Shown here: one piece after another, positions 49,114-59,745 of the stretch
Numbering within the stretch: the stretch's first letter is position 1
Layout of the letters: each line of letters starts with the position of its first letter
Assembly (NCBI GenBank): GCA_964036665.1
Contig: OZ038531.1
Coordinates: forward strand, 22,712,591 to 22,776,590
Length of the DNA: 64,000 bases
Direction: 5' to 3'
Origin: Gordius sp. MW1
Lineage: Eukaryota > Nematomorpha > Gordioida > Gordea > Gordiidae
Notes under the pieces: model-generated
Told to the model about the DNA's origin: nothing
The model's database searches: none
What the model saw: only the letters and a program-made list of their open reading frames with translations
Program-made: the position numbers and the translations under genes

Positions 49114-50841
49114 CGATTTAAATACAACCAATATTATAATTTCTCCAAAATTTAAAAAGGTTTATACTATAACACCCCAAAAGTCGAAAAAATATGTTTG
49201 GAGTGTTAAGAACTTTTAGTATTAAAACGTCGGTTACTAATATACGTGCTTATTATATTAACGCCCTCCCAGATATATTAGTAGCGGCAGAAAAAAATCC
49301 TTCCATCTTTAAAGGCAAATTGTTGAATTCAAAATTTTTTGATTATGTGTTAGGAAATAACTTGCCCTTTTCCACTTATGATAGTCCTAGTTAAAAGAGC
49401 ATGTTCGATTGCGTCAATGAAAACATTAATTTATGGTCGAAAAAAACCGCCAAATATAGACTATAGGATTTATAAGAGGCCACTAAACAGACGCTAACCA
49501 ACAATCTCAGAACGATCACAACCCATCTAGCAATAACGACAGATTTGTGGAAAAGCGTCAATGGTGTATATTACATAGGTATCACTCTACATTATATTAA
49601 CAAACTATGGGTTATGGAAAACATTTTACTGCAAATTCTCCCGATGCCTTCACCCCATACAGGGAGGGTAATTTGCAATGTACTGCACATAGTTTTAGCA
49701 GAATTCCAGATTGAGGCCAAAGTGATATCATTCACCACAGATAATGCAAATAACGAACTCAACGATAAACTTATTAAGAACTAAAATGCCATCAACCCGG
49801 ATTTTTAATTTAAGGCGTGGTGCTCACGTTATGAACATTATAGCTGGTGAAGGATAACGGGTCATTACTCCATTTTTAGAAAAAATTAATCGTTTAATTC
49901 ATTATATACATTATAAATTAGCGATGAAGACAGAATGGTACAACCATCCTAAGGCCCTTATTCCTTTGGCAAATAATACCCGTTGGAATAGTGCTTATAT
50001 AATGTTACAACAAGCAAATAAGGTAAATTATATGGGAATATAATAATTATTTTTTAAAGGAAAGGAGCACTCAATTGTTCAAAAAATTTTCCCGGATGAA
50101 ACGGATATGGCTTTTAGCCACGAAGATATCCGCTTTCTGAAAGACCGAATTTTTCCTCCTACCCTTCTATAAGGTATTTAAATATTCTCAAATATTTTGA
50201 CCTAACTAGGTTACATTAGGTCTTTGTAAAGAGTTCCAACAATGGTAATTGTGTTAAACTATTTTGAGGAAATTATAGATGGTCTCGAAATGGCAACCAC
50301 GACTCATGGTCCTTTAAAAGATGCTGGCGAAAAGATGATAATTAAAGCAAAACATTATTTAATATCATGTGCACACAGGAAGTCTTTAATTGCTCTATGT
50401 CAGATCCGAGGGTCAAAAGAGAAGCAATGCCTTATTGCTTAAACACCCAAGACAAATTTGATAATTTTCGTAGAGAATTTTTAAAAAGTTATAGCGGGAG
50501 ATTTTTAGTTGAGAGCTCTAAGACAGGTGCATCTTTTACCGAATTAATATTACAGAAGAAACGAAGGTGAAAAAATTATTTTAAATTGTTATAATTTAAA
50601 TAATTCTAGAATGTTTGTGGGTGATGAAGAATTGGAAAATTATATTATTGAAACGGAATGTCATGGAGATGTAAATATTTTAGAATGTTGGAAATCATCT
50701 TCATTGAGATTTCCTAATTTAGCTGATATGGCTCAAGATTATTTATGCCACCAAAGCACATCAGTCCCCAGTGAACGCCTTTTCTCTAAGGCAGGTAACA
50801 TAATTACCAAGAAAAGGTCACGGTATCTCCAACTACATTAA
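49086..50841 (+). pseudogene. hAT transposase, interrupted
   Basis: The protein catalyses excision and reinsertion of the element. Recognisable parts in order: start MSLSSSSTDHDL (49086), an N-terminal region, the RNase H-like core with TTDLWKSVNGVYYIGITLHYI (around 49535-49600; first catalytic Asp), PHTGR and FTTDNANN (49735; second Asp), NTRWNSAYIML (49977-50010), a helical insertion region (50060-50450) and the C-terminal dimerisation region with CWKSSSLRFPNLADMAQDYL and STSVPSERLFSKAGNI (50660-50800; last acidic residue in PSER). The reading frame shifts near 49194-49215 and stops occur near 49390-49500, 49784 and 50445. AATAAG|GTAAAT at 50023 with TTTAAAG at 50059 would be a very short intron. 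Its C-terminal motifs place it firmly in hAT. Confidence 0.85.
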
Positions 50842-51410
50842 ACCAAATGTTATGCATGAATAGCTGGAGAGGAATCGACATCAATAATAAACAAAATATT
50901 TGCCTGTTTTAATATATATATATATATAATGCTAAATGGTCGAAAAAAAAAAATATTGTGGTTTGTGATTTTTAACAGGTGTATTATCATATAGACGTTG
51001 ATAAAGATATTTCACTTGGGAAATCTTTTATAATATTTACCAAATTTAGTATAAAATAAGTACTTTAACCGGCTGAAATAAAACACATTGGAAAATATTA
51101 CACTTAAAGATTAAATTTGTTATTTAAGTCGGATTTAAATTGTTTATTAATTAGTAAGTTTTATGTTGAGGTGACCGGGGCATTCGTAGCCAGGGAATAA
51201 TTATTTTTCATAAAATTCATGATATTCATATGTTCAGTTCAGTTGAAGAAAAGGATAAAGACATTAAAGAAGAGAGCGAAAAATTAATTTTCTTTTTATA
51301 CTAATCAATGAATAAAATAACATAACATGAGTGAGTACGCATAAGTTTACTCTATTGTTTTCCTTTTCATTGAAACATAATCGCCCTGATGGGATATGGA
51401 TTAACTTAAA

Positions 51411-51434
51411 GGGGGGGGGGGGGGGGGGGGGGGG
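51411..51434 (+). repeat. Run of 24 guanines
   Basis: Uninterrupted G24, matched by a C-run of about 14 in the left arm (48923-48936). Could form quadruplexes and probably varies in length. Confidence 0.95.
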
Positions 51435-51849
51435 AGTTTAATTTTTTTATTCTCAAAAACATGGGCGTAGGGCATAACCAGGTTTTGGATTAGGGGGGGG
51501 GGGCGAAAGGGTTAAAAGTTTTATTTGGGAGGGGCAAAACAAAAAAAAAATATTAATTTGTAAGGGTTTTTTACATTGGAAATTTTTTTTTTCGTCATTC
51601 AGAGGGGGGGGGGGGGGGGGGAGGACGAGTTATTACTAAAATAAATGTAGAAGCAATGCAAAATATTTAAATTAAAGTCATACACTTAATAAAATTTATA
51701 TTAAAATAAGTCGTAGTTAGATGGTAAGATAGGGCAAAAAACTTATATTTTTACATATTTAATATCTAATAAATAAACAATTAAAAAAATTATTCCCAGT
51801 GTTAGCGCCGTGCTATAGCTCTAGCGCATTTAAGTGCTATCCGCTATAG

Positions 51850-52000
51850 CTTTAGCGCCTCAAACCTCCCATCTCCTATAGTTCATAGCACCTCAAACCT
51901 CCCATAGTTCATAGCACCTCAAACCTCCCATAGCTCTAGCACTTCAAACCTCCCATAGCTCATAGCACCTCAAACCTCCCATCTCCTAAAGCTTATAGCA
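51850..52000 (+). repeat. Minisatellite of a CTCAAACCTCCCATAG unit
   Basis: About five copies of a unit of 23-30 bases built on GCACCTCAAACCTCCCATAG(T/C)TCATA. The left arm of the same hAT has only one copy (near 48490-48510), so the expansion happened after the arms formed. Confidence 0.85.
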
Positions 52001-52941
52001 CTTAAAGTGACTATGTGCTAGTAGACACAGCGTATTTAATAGGCTATTCCCATCAGCGGGGAGGTGCTCTGCGTGCTAGTGCTAAGCGTTTTCCCATCAC
52101 TACTGTAAATAATGATATTACCATTAAAAGTCACTCCACTTTGTGGTTTATAACGTTATATTAAACATGTAATAAACATTATGATTTAAAATTGATGATG
52201 GCAATATCAATGGACTACAACATTTGCCTCAAATATGTTAAGGTCAACTTTTAGTTTTAGCCAGGGTTAATGTGGGGTCTCAATTTGCAAATATGTAACT
52301 AAGTCAAATATAGGTGAACTTATAAATTTCTAAGTCTGTTTAAATTTAAAAGACACAGTGAATTAGATACAAATGTTATAATTTGCTAGAACTATAAAAT
52401 TTAATAAGGTCATATCAGTTAGTATATTTATTATATAAAAGTTTCAGCTCCAAAACACTCACAAGAGTACTGGTCTAAACTCAAATCTATTAGTGTCAAT
52501 AAACAACACTATTCAATTCTGAATTTAATGCGTAGTTATGCTATTTTATAGATTGAACAAAAAGCGATCCTTTCGTACTATACTTCAAATTTTTATTTTT
52601 TTAATTTGCACTCCATAGAAAATGTTATCTTTAGGAATTAGTTCATATCTTTATATTGTCATTGAGATGTCGTGTCGCGCTTTATCATTAAAAAGTTTGT
52701 GTATTAAGATTTTTTAAAATAATAAAGGTATGCTATTTGAATTTTTGTAACACTTAATTAATATTTTTAATAAAACAGGAGAAATTTTTGATTTTGTATA
52801 AGTTTTTCTTAAAAGTTGAGACGAGAATTCTCGCCGGGACGAAGCCGAGATTTTTCTAGACCGAGACGAGATTCTCATAATTGCTCCCGAGACGAGAGTT
52901 TGCTTTCGAGACCGAGACGAGATAGAAACGCAAACCTCAAA

Positions 52942-54836
52942 CAAAATAACTGTTTATCATACATGGTCCCCCTTCTGCCCGATGTATTTCTTCTGGGGAA
53001 ATTACCTCTTGCCTCCTTAGTAGAGGATTTGCCTCACAATGTGCCTTGCTCATCCAACCTAGGTTTCTCCACCTTAGAAAGTTCCATATGCACCAGTCCA
53101 TTAAACATTTCTTCGAGTAATTCATTCTTATCCAATCAAAAATATCAATTCTTCAACTCTACTCAATGCACTAACTAAATTTTGCAGGGATATTTAAAAT
53201 ATACTCAAATTTTTTTTAAGTGCCAAGTTTTTTTTATTCATTCGGTATCTTTTTACTTTAGGTTTTTTTTAAATTATGTGCTAAGTTTTATTATTCATTC
53301 GGTATCTTTTTAATTTATTTAAGTTGTTTATTTAAGTTTTAAGTTTTTTAATATTTATTAGGTATTTTTTAAGTTAAAGGATTTAGATTTGTTATATTGC
53401 TTTATAAACGCGTAAAATTTACCCTTAATTTAAATTCTGATGGAAAATTAATAGGAGGGTAAGAAAATATCCACTATTGTTTCGTTAGGATAGAAAACAG
53501 TGCCCAGAAAATTGGATAAATAAGTTGAAACTAAACAGACCTATAGTTATATGTTCCATTAAAGTAATGTATATAAGAGATCAGCAACTGGCCGTTTTTA
53601 CCTGTTTTGAAAAATTTAAGGCCCGTCAATATTCTTTTCCATGCACTTCAAGCGGGGCCCATTAAAAATAGATAATTTATGCAACATTAATAGTGAGATT
53701 TTACGATTGTATCGGTAGATTTTTTGAGATTTTTAATATATTCAATATCTAGTTTCACAAAAAATATTATCAGGATGATTTCTTGCTCAACGACTCCAAA
53801 TGTTGTGATTTGTTCAATATCACATTTTCAATATTATACACTCATTTTTTGTACCAAAAGGGGGTATTAAGACTTTTTCGAAGGTTGTCGTCTATAAAAT
53901 CGAATGAATGCTAAGCGTTAAAGACCCAATCCATTCTATGCGTGATTTTTATTCGAAATTTGGAAAGTCAATTGATATGCAATAAACCCATAATATACTA
54001 CATTTAATTAGTTAGCATTTTATACATAATTTTAAATTGCATTCTAAAATATCTGAACCCGTTTTAAATGTAAATTGTAGTCTATAACTAGGAAAAGGGG
54101 GACAAATATGAGCAAAGTGATAAAATTAATAAAGACCGAATTGCATGTGACATATTAAAAGAGAATTCCTAAAAAGTGCATTGATTAAATAATACAAGAA
54201 CCACTTCCATTTAAGGACTAAGGCCATCTAATTATAAAATCCCTATTAAAATTTTTTTTCAAAAGCCAGATTGTGGTAGGAATAAATTTAATAAAAATTC
54301 AAGGACCGTTCACAGAATTTTAGAACCGTTCGAACCCTTTATGAAACTTATTCGGCCAGCCCGAGCCTGGCCCGTTAAATTTTTGATTTTTCAAAGCCCG
54401 TCGGTACACACCCGTGAGCCGGGCAGTGCACTTAAATGGTACAGTTCAACTAAGCTGGAGAAAATAAGGAGTCTTACAATAACATTGAGATTATCAAAGC
54501 CATAAGTCTTTTTTGCTAATAATTGCAAGGAATATTTAGCTGGCCCAAAAATGTAACATATCCGATATATTACAGCAGAGTCGGACATTTGAGGACTAAA
54601 TAGTCTATAAAACACTCTTTTCGATATGAATACTCATGGATTTAACGTTTTAAAAAATGAACGCATTGACGAAAAACACATTGTAATTTTCGCAAAAAAG
54701 TTTTTATTATAAAAAATTAAATGAAAATGCACAAACTTTTACGTTTATAGTAATTAATGAAAAGTATTAAAGGTAGCTAATTAAACCGGTATGGATTTTG
54801 AGCAAGGTAGATTTTATATTTTTAAATGGCCAATTT
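52942..54836. other. Mostly non-coding stretch
   Basis: A small tandem repeat at 53219-53330 has two copies of GTGC(C/T)AAGTTTT...ATTCATTCGGTATCTTTTTA. A GC-rich patch at 54310-54425 (CCAGCCCGAGCCTGGCCCG, GTGAGCCGGGCAGTGCAC) resembles hAT-like ends seen at 15.4 kb. Frames exist at 52940-53177 on both strands but carry no motif. No exon is supported. Confidence 0.4.
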
Positions 54837-57800
54837 CTAATTTTCCCCATTCCAGGTCAAATTCTATAAATAACAAAGCAATTAGCTAAATATAAAATTA
54901 CACTTATATAATACCTTGGACCATTTCTCCAAATTTTTCCTAACTTTAAAAATAATTGATTTAGCTTGTGCCTTTACCAAATAACTATCTTTTTCATCCA
55001 AACGTGCAAGCGCCTCTTTCAAGAACCTAACATAACGAAAATGATTAGTTTTTTAGTCAGCCTTTAGCTAATTTTATATATTATAAATTTATATGTATAC
55101 GCGAAATTCGCTAATTTGGCAGTAAAAGTTTCCATATCTTTGCACATTTTGGTAACAATCCACAAGGTTATGTACTTTAGCAGGCCATATCTTTCAAATT
55201 TTTCTATTAAGTCCAAACTATCAAAAAAACGAGATTCCTTCCAAGATTTCATATCACAAACCTTAAATAAAAAACAAGTAAACCATTAAATTTGCAAGTA
55301 ATTTATTTAATTTGGCCTCATATATACCTATCTCGCTTAGAATGTGACTAGAAAATTAACTATGGCATACTGTTATGTGTCTATTATCATTTTCGAGCCA
55401 CACCTAAAAAAGATAGGGATAGGGATACATATAGCCAAATTAGTTTCTAATTAATATTGACTTTAAATGGCGCTAATTAGAGTATACTTTTAATTTATTG
55501 CTGCACTTCTATTAGGGTTATTATTAACTACTTCAGAGACGTAAGCTATTGTGGAAAAAAATGCATTTCATTGCATCTTAAATTTGCAGGCAAATTAAAA
55601 CCAAAATAATATTTAAACGGGTAATATAAGCCCTATTTTATGGGCGCTGGTTAGTTACAATATAGTAACATCAACTCTTGTGTGCAACCTTATTTGCCAA
55701 AGGTAAATTCAAGATGTTCAAAATATTTATAATTCCTTCAGACTCCAATATTCCACCAATTCTTGAAGGAGAATTAGTTTGTGCATCTTCTGTAATTTCT
55801 AATATAGAAAGGGACTCTTCTATACAAAGCTTATCTTTCAAAGTTAGCGCTAAATCTAGGGTCGCTTCAATTTCTTGTTCAGGCAAAGTTGACACATTGA
55901 GGAAGAAAGGTGATATCAGAGTAAGATGTTTTTTGGGGTACTTTACATTGTAAGTGAACTCCAGGCTTTGCACACTCCCCAAGCGGTCGATATTTTTAAT
56001 ATCATTGGCTTGGAAAGTCACCAATCTGCATAAAACGATTAAAATAATACAGGACATAGCATAAATTGTCACAAATCTTAGGTAAATAACTAAATTGAAG
56101 CAGTTAAATGGAATATCAGATATATGCTGTTTAGCAATAATCTTATAAATCATTCACTCTTTTATGTTACCCGAATATTCTTTTTACTTTATAAATAATT
56201 TTGAAAGATAGAAAAAACTTTAAGAAGCCCTTAAATAAATGACCAACGTAACCATTGATTTCTATAATGATTAAAAAAATTATAATTTATAAACGCTTAG
56301 ATATATTAAAATCATCAAAAACAAATTTTGTTCATTTAATTTTATTAACTAAGCTCTTTATAAAATATTTATAAAACGCTAACTCCTTTAAAAAATTGAA
56401 AAATTATATAATTCTTAACTTGACATGCAACTAGTGCTAAAAACTAGTAAAATGTAATGTTTTAACAAAAAAGTTATACATTTGTTTTAGATGAAATGAC
56501 AAAAAAATCAAATTATTTATAAATATTATACTTAAGGCGGGCTATGCAGTCAACCAACTTGTCATCATCCTCTTCTTCAGCATTCGTTATATCCGATTCA
56601 ATCAAAGACAGATTTTCTTTAGGATTATTCACCGAATCAATTGTTTGAAAATTGACTTCTTGAATAGCAAAACCAATTATATCTTGTGGTACATGGCTAT
56701 GACACACCGAAACAAATCTTGGTCCTATTTATGAGAGTGGTATTAAAAAAAATTTGTGCCACATTTCTATATATCAAAATATTTTAGAGTATATATCTTA
56801 TTTTTAACCGACACTCTATTATGTTGGTTGAGTCAATAAATAAAATTAAACTAAGCATATTGGTGAGAAATTTAGGCCACATAAAAAAAGTTAAAAAGCT
56901 ATTGAGAGGGGAGACTTTGATGTGATTTTCATAAAATGGGTTTCTCTAAATATCCGGTACTGAGTCATGACGATATCGAGCAGTTGAAACAAAATTGAAA
57001 AAAATTATATCAAGACAATTAAAGTTTTCTAAAAGGGTTTAAGAAAAGTAAAAATAATGGTGGCCCAAGCGAAAACAGATCAATAAAAAGAACTATTTAT
57101 GCTTTTATATAAAATTTTATTAATCAATAATTGTAAGTCTGGTGTACTTAAAAAGATCTTCTAAAAAATAAAATTCTGTTTAAAATTTCATCTGAGGCTA
57201 ATAACACGGTTCAACAAGAAAAATTAACCTGCAAACTGTTTGCAGATTCTGGTAGAGTTTTTTACTATGAACACAAATATGTTTTTAGTTTTTTCCCTAT
57301 ACGTCAAGTTTTTTAAATATTCGCTGTCAAAGTTGCCAAAAACGCGATTTTAGCGTTTTTTAAACGTCAATAACTTGCAAATTAGTCGGTAAAAATTTTA
57401 TTTAATTCGTAGATATAGGGGAGATGAATGTATTTACAAATTTTTTTATCCGAGCACTTTTACTTTTTAAGTTATATACAAAATTAAATATCCCTATCTT
57501 TTACATTGACAAATTACACCAGACTTGAGGGCGCCCTTCCTAGGGTTAAAGAGAAGGGAGGGCGCCCTCAGGTCTGGTCTGGTGTAATTTGTCAATGTAA
57601 AAGATAGGGATATTTAGTTTTGTATATAACTTAAAAAGTAAAAGTGCTAGGATAAAAAAATTTATAAATACATTCATCTCCCGTATATCTACGAATTAAA
57701 TCTATTAAATAAAATTTTTACCGACTAATTTGCAAGTTATTGACGTTTGAAAAACGCTAAAATCGCGTTTTTGGCAACTTTGACAGCGAATATTTAAAAA

Positions 57801-58473
57801 ACTTGACGTATAGGGAAAAAAACTAAAAACATATTTGTGTTCACCGTAAAAAACTCTACCAGAATCTGTAAATAGTTTGCAGGTTAATTTCACAAGCCCA
57901 TTATTTGTTGACCAGTGTAATTAATTTATCAAAATTTCAATTACCCACAATTTTTTTTAATTCAAGCGATTAAAAAAATGCTGATAATTGATTGGGTTTA
58001 TTAAGTGATAACTTATATAAATAATACAGGGGTGAACGGACAACCGCTAACCTTTATATTGACTAAAAATAGTGCCAAATATTTGGTTGTAAAAACTTTT
58101 AAATTTTTTATAATTGTTAATAAAAAAAGTGTATACCATAAGAATGACTTGCAACACTAATTATGTAAATTGATCTTTCACTCATACAGCTCACAACTAA
58201 GACCCCTGTATTGGCATCAAATCTAGATTGAACTTCGCATTCAGAGTTATCATTTGTTTGAGGTGTGTTAAAACTCAAAGTATAACAATGTTCTGTCGTA
58301 TCCCAAAGCTTTAATTAATATTGCATAGATTATAACGATATTTTAAATGTTTGATAAATTACTTTAAATTCAAACGGGCGCAGTGATATGGTTAATAAAC
58401 AAGCCTCATAGGCATATATGGTATGTGCCGAAATCTTTGGCTCTAAGTAATAAATGTCACTTTTACTGGGATA
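54837..58473 (-). CDS. EDC4-like: EDC4/Ge-1-like gene, seven 3' exons
   Basis: Exons on the minus strand, in transcript order: 58363-58473, 58137-58308, 56532-56724, 55689-56025, 55101-55261, 54915-55026, 54837-54863 (stop TAG). All are bounded by AG/GT and all six joins keep phase (0, 1, 2, 0, 2, 0); together they give 371 codons including the stop. The first three match the end of the EDC4 WD40 domain: EFK-LWDTTEHC, FDANTGVLVVS, ERSIYII, FVSVCHSH, DIIGFAIQEV and the acidic EEEDDD. The last three match the EDC4 C-terminal helical domain: VCDM, FLKEALARLDEKDS and FKVRKNLEKW (EDC4 has YVCE, YLEEAVMHLDHSD and MAQVRQKLFQF). EDC4 scaffolds mRNA decapping in P-bodies (family knowledge). The long Ser-rich linker and coiled coil of usual EDC4 are reduced to one exon of 112 codons. 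Earlier WD40 exons are not seen. Confidence 0.7.
57219..57891. mobile_element. Foldback element, near-perfect 325-bp inverted arms
   Basis: Arms 57219 to about 57540 and about 57572-57891 are almost perfect reverse complements, meeting at a short centre (GGGTTAAAGAGAAGG). ACAAG lies just outside both ends (57214-57218 and 57892-57896), a likely 5-bp target duplication. No coding capacity. It sits in the intron between exons 58137-58308 and 56532-56724 of the EDC4-like gene. Confidence 0.9.
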
Positions 58474-58839
58474 CTATAATATAAAAGAAAACAAAATTAT
58501 TATATCAGTTAACAAATTTGGCGTGCACTAAAAAATGCCGTGAAATTTTTATCTGGTTAAGTAACAATTGTGATTAGTTATTTGACTTTTTATATTATTT
58601 TTGAAATTATTCATTATTAAATTATTTAACTAATCCTAAGTAATAAATATTTATATACATAAATCCCATATGGCAAGATTATAAAGTAATTGAATAGTGA
58701 AAAGAGAAAATCAATAGTTTGGGAACATTTTACACATCATAATAAATCATTGAATAATGGGTACTGCAATCATTATTTGAAAGTTTATATATATACTATA
58801 AACCAGGGGCCTGGCCCCTGGTGGAGGGAGGGGGGAAGG

Positions 58840-59015
58840 GCCCCCGCATAGGCATTCTCGCCTCTTCCCACCTATCTCGCCCCCAACACCCCGCCGAGGG
58901 TCCGACTTGGAGTTCGTTTTTTCGGTTTGTTACATGCGCCTTGTTTTGGGTTATTGTTTTATAATCGTAGCACATTTGTTATACAATTTATGGGCGAGAA
59001 TGCCTATGGGGGGGG
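58840..59015. repeat. Short inverted repeat with GC-rich loop
   Basis: CCCGCATAGGCATTCTCGCC (58844-58863) faces GGCGAGAATGCCTATGGGGG (58993 on) across about 130 bases. A palindromic GGGGCCTGGCCCC lies just before it at 58806. It may be a small foldback or MITE. Confidence 0.7.
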
Positions 59016-59389
59016 CAATCGTCAAGCAGGGAGTCAGATAACACTCGTACAGCGTTATAATTGTTTTTTACATACACTATTTTCATATTAATAAATAAAT
59101 GTTCTATAGCAGTTTATTATCACAAAAATTTAGCTGCTTAAGTCTTTTTATACAAAAAAAACTATGTTTTCTGTGATGTTTTGGTTTTTATTTCTAATTT
59201 GCATGATAATTTAACAACAACATAAAGACGTGGTATATCTCCACCAGGAATATATATATACAATTGTAATTAAATATCGTTAACAATAACGAAGTTATCA
59301 TAATTCATATCACTACATTTCTCCCTTCATTACAAGTCAAGCTCTTCGTAAAAGTGCTCTCCGAATTCTAGTTGTTTTGGGCAATGTAT
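59016..59389. other. No gene seen
   Basis: AT-rich sequence upstream (in transcript sense) of the EDC4-like exons. I found no further WD40 exon here. Confidence 0.4.
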
Positions 59390-59745
59390 TTAAATTGTTT
59401 TAACTACAGACATCTCTACTAGGTTCCCTATACGGTATCGCTCGTTTCCAATCATGGATACCTTTGTACCATCCAGAACCCTTTCTTTACGTATCCACAC
59501 ATCATCCCTTGATTTAAATCCCCTAAATTTCCTTAGGTTTTCTTTCATTTTTTCTTTAGGATTTGGCCTAATCAAATCTAGCGCCGTGTTTCCATGTATT
59601 TCATTTTGTTATCTTTTTAATCCCATTTCTACTTTCTGTCTTAAAGGAAATGGTACCCTTCTGGTTTGTAATGCAATAGGTTGGGGCCCTGGGCCATCAT
59701 TGAATACAGCCTCATATTGATGTAATTTCCTGTCATCGAATCGCG
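59390..59745 (-). mobile_element. Fragment of Gypsy element E: integrase tail and pre-polymerase region
   Basis: On the minus strand 59390-59590 encodes an integrase-tail segment (LIRPNPKEKMKENLR, then VWIRKERVLDGTKV) like that of element C (LIKIDPRRKMKENVW, VWILETKSGWLKG). Next to it 59600-59740 encodes the stretch before reverse transcriptase (IALQTRRVPFPLRQKVEMGL), also as in C. It is a broken remnant of the same family. Confidence 0.65.

Larger units (their letters stand above)
48393..52102 (+). mobile_element. hAT transposon with decayed transposase and long inverted arms
   Basis: Termini TAGTGATGGGG and CCCATCACTA are flanked by a perfect 8-bp duplication CTGTAAAT (48385-48392 and 52103-52110). 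The arms face each other over about 720 bp on the left (48393-49113) and 870 bp on the right (51233-52102). The interior encodes a hAT transposase on the plus strand. The right arm is longer because of a 24-G run and a minisatellite. The element is full length but its gene is interrupted, so it is non-functional as it stands. Confidence 0.92.
51233..52102 (-). repeat. Right inverted arm of the hAT
   Basis: Inverted copy of the left arm, including an inverted copy of the transposase start (51233-51265). It also carries the 24-G run at 51411-51434 and the expanded minisatellite at 51855-51990. Confidence 0.85.
47394..52933. mobile_element. Outer hAT-like element, split by an inner hAT
   Basis: The left end TAGTGATGCGAAAAAACCGAG and the right end ...TAGAAACGCAA are flanked by the same 8 bp, ACCTCAAA. 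Both subterminal regions (47400-47560 and 52815-52930) are full of GAGACGAG motifs in opposite orientation. The right terminus has lost the outermost TCACTA-like bases, a small erosion. Without the inner element it would be about 1.8 kb. No transposase of its own is visible. Confidence 0.7.

Noticed and set aside
51850-52000. CRISPR-like repeat array
   Set aside because: Units are contiguous and variable, without unique spacers, and the genome is eukaryotic; it is a minisatellite.
52816-53178. Plus-strand 120-codon frame and overlapping minus-strand frame
   Set aside because: The first part is the GAGACGAG-rich end of the outer hAT; the rest has no motif and no splice context that I can defend.
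55671-56153. Independent secreted-protein gene starting at 56057 (MSCIILIVLCRLV)
   Set aside because: The hydrophobic start lies upstream of a strong acceptor (TTTTATGCAG at 56026), and exon phases link this exon to the upstream WD40-like exon, so it is better read as an internal exon of the EDC4-like gene.
57705-57893. Minus-strand 62-codon frame
   Set aside because: Lies entirely in one arm of the foldback element, with a mirrored partner; no evidence of coding.
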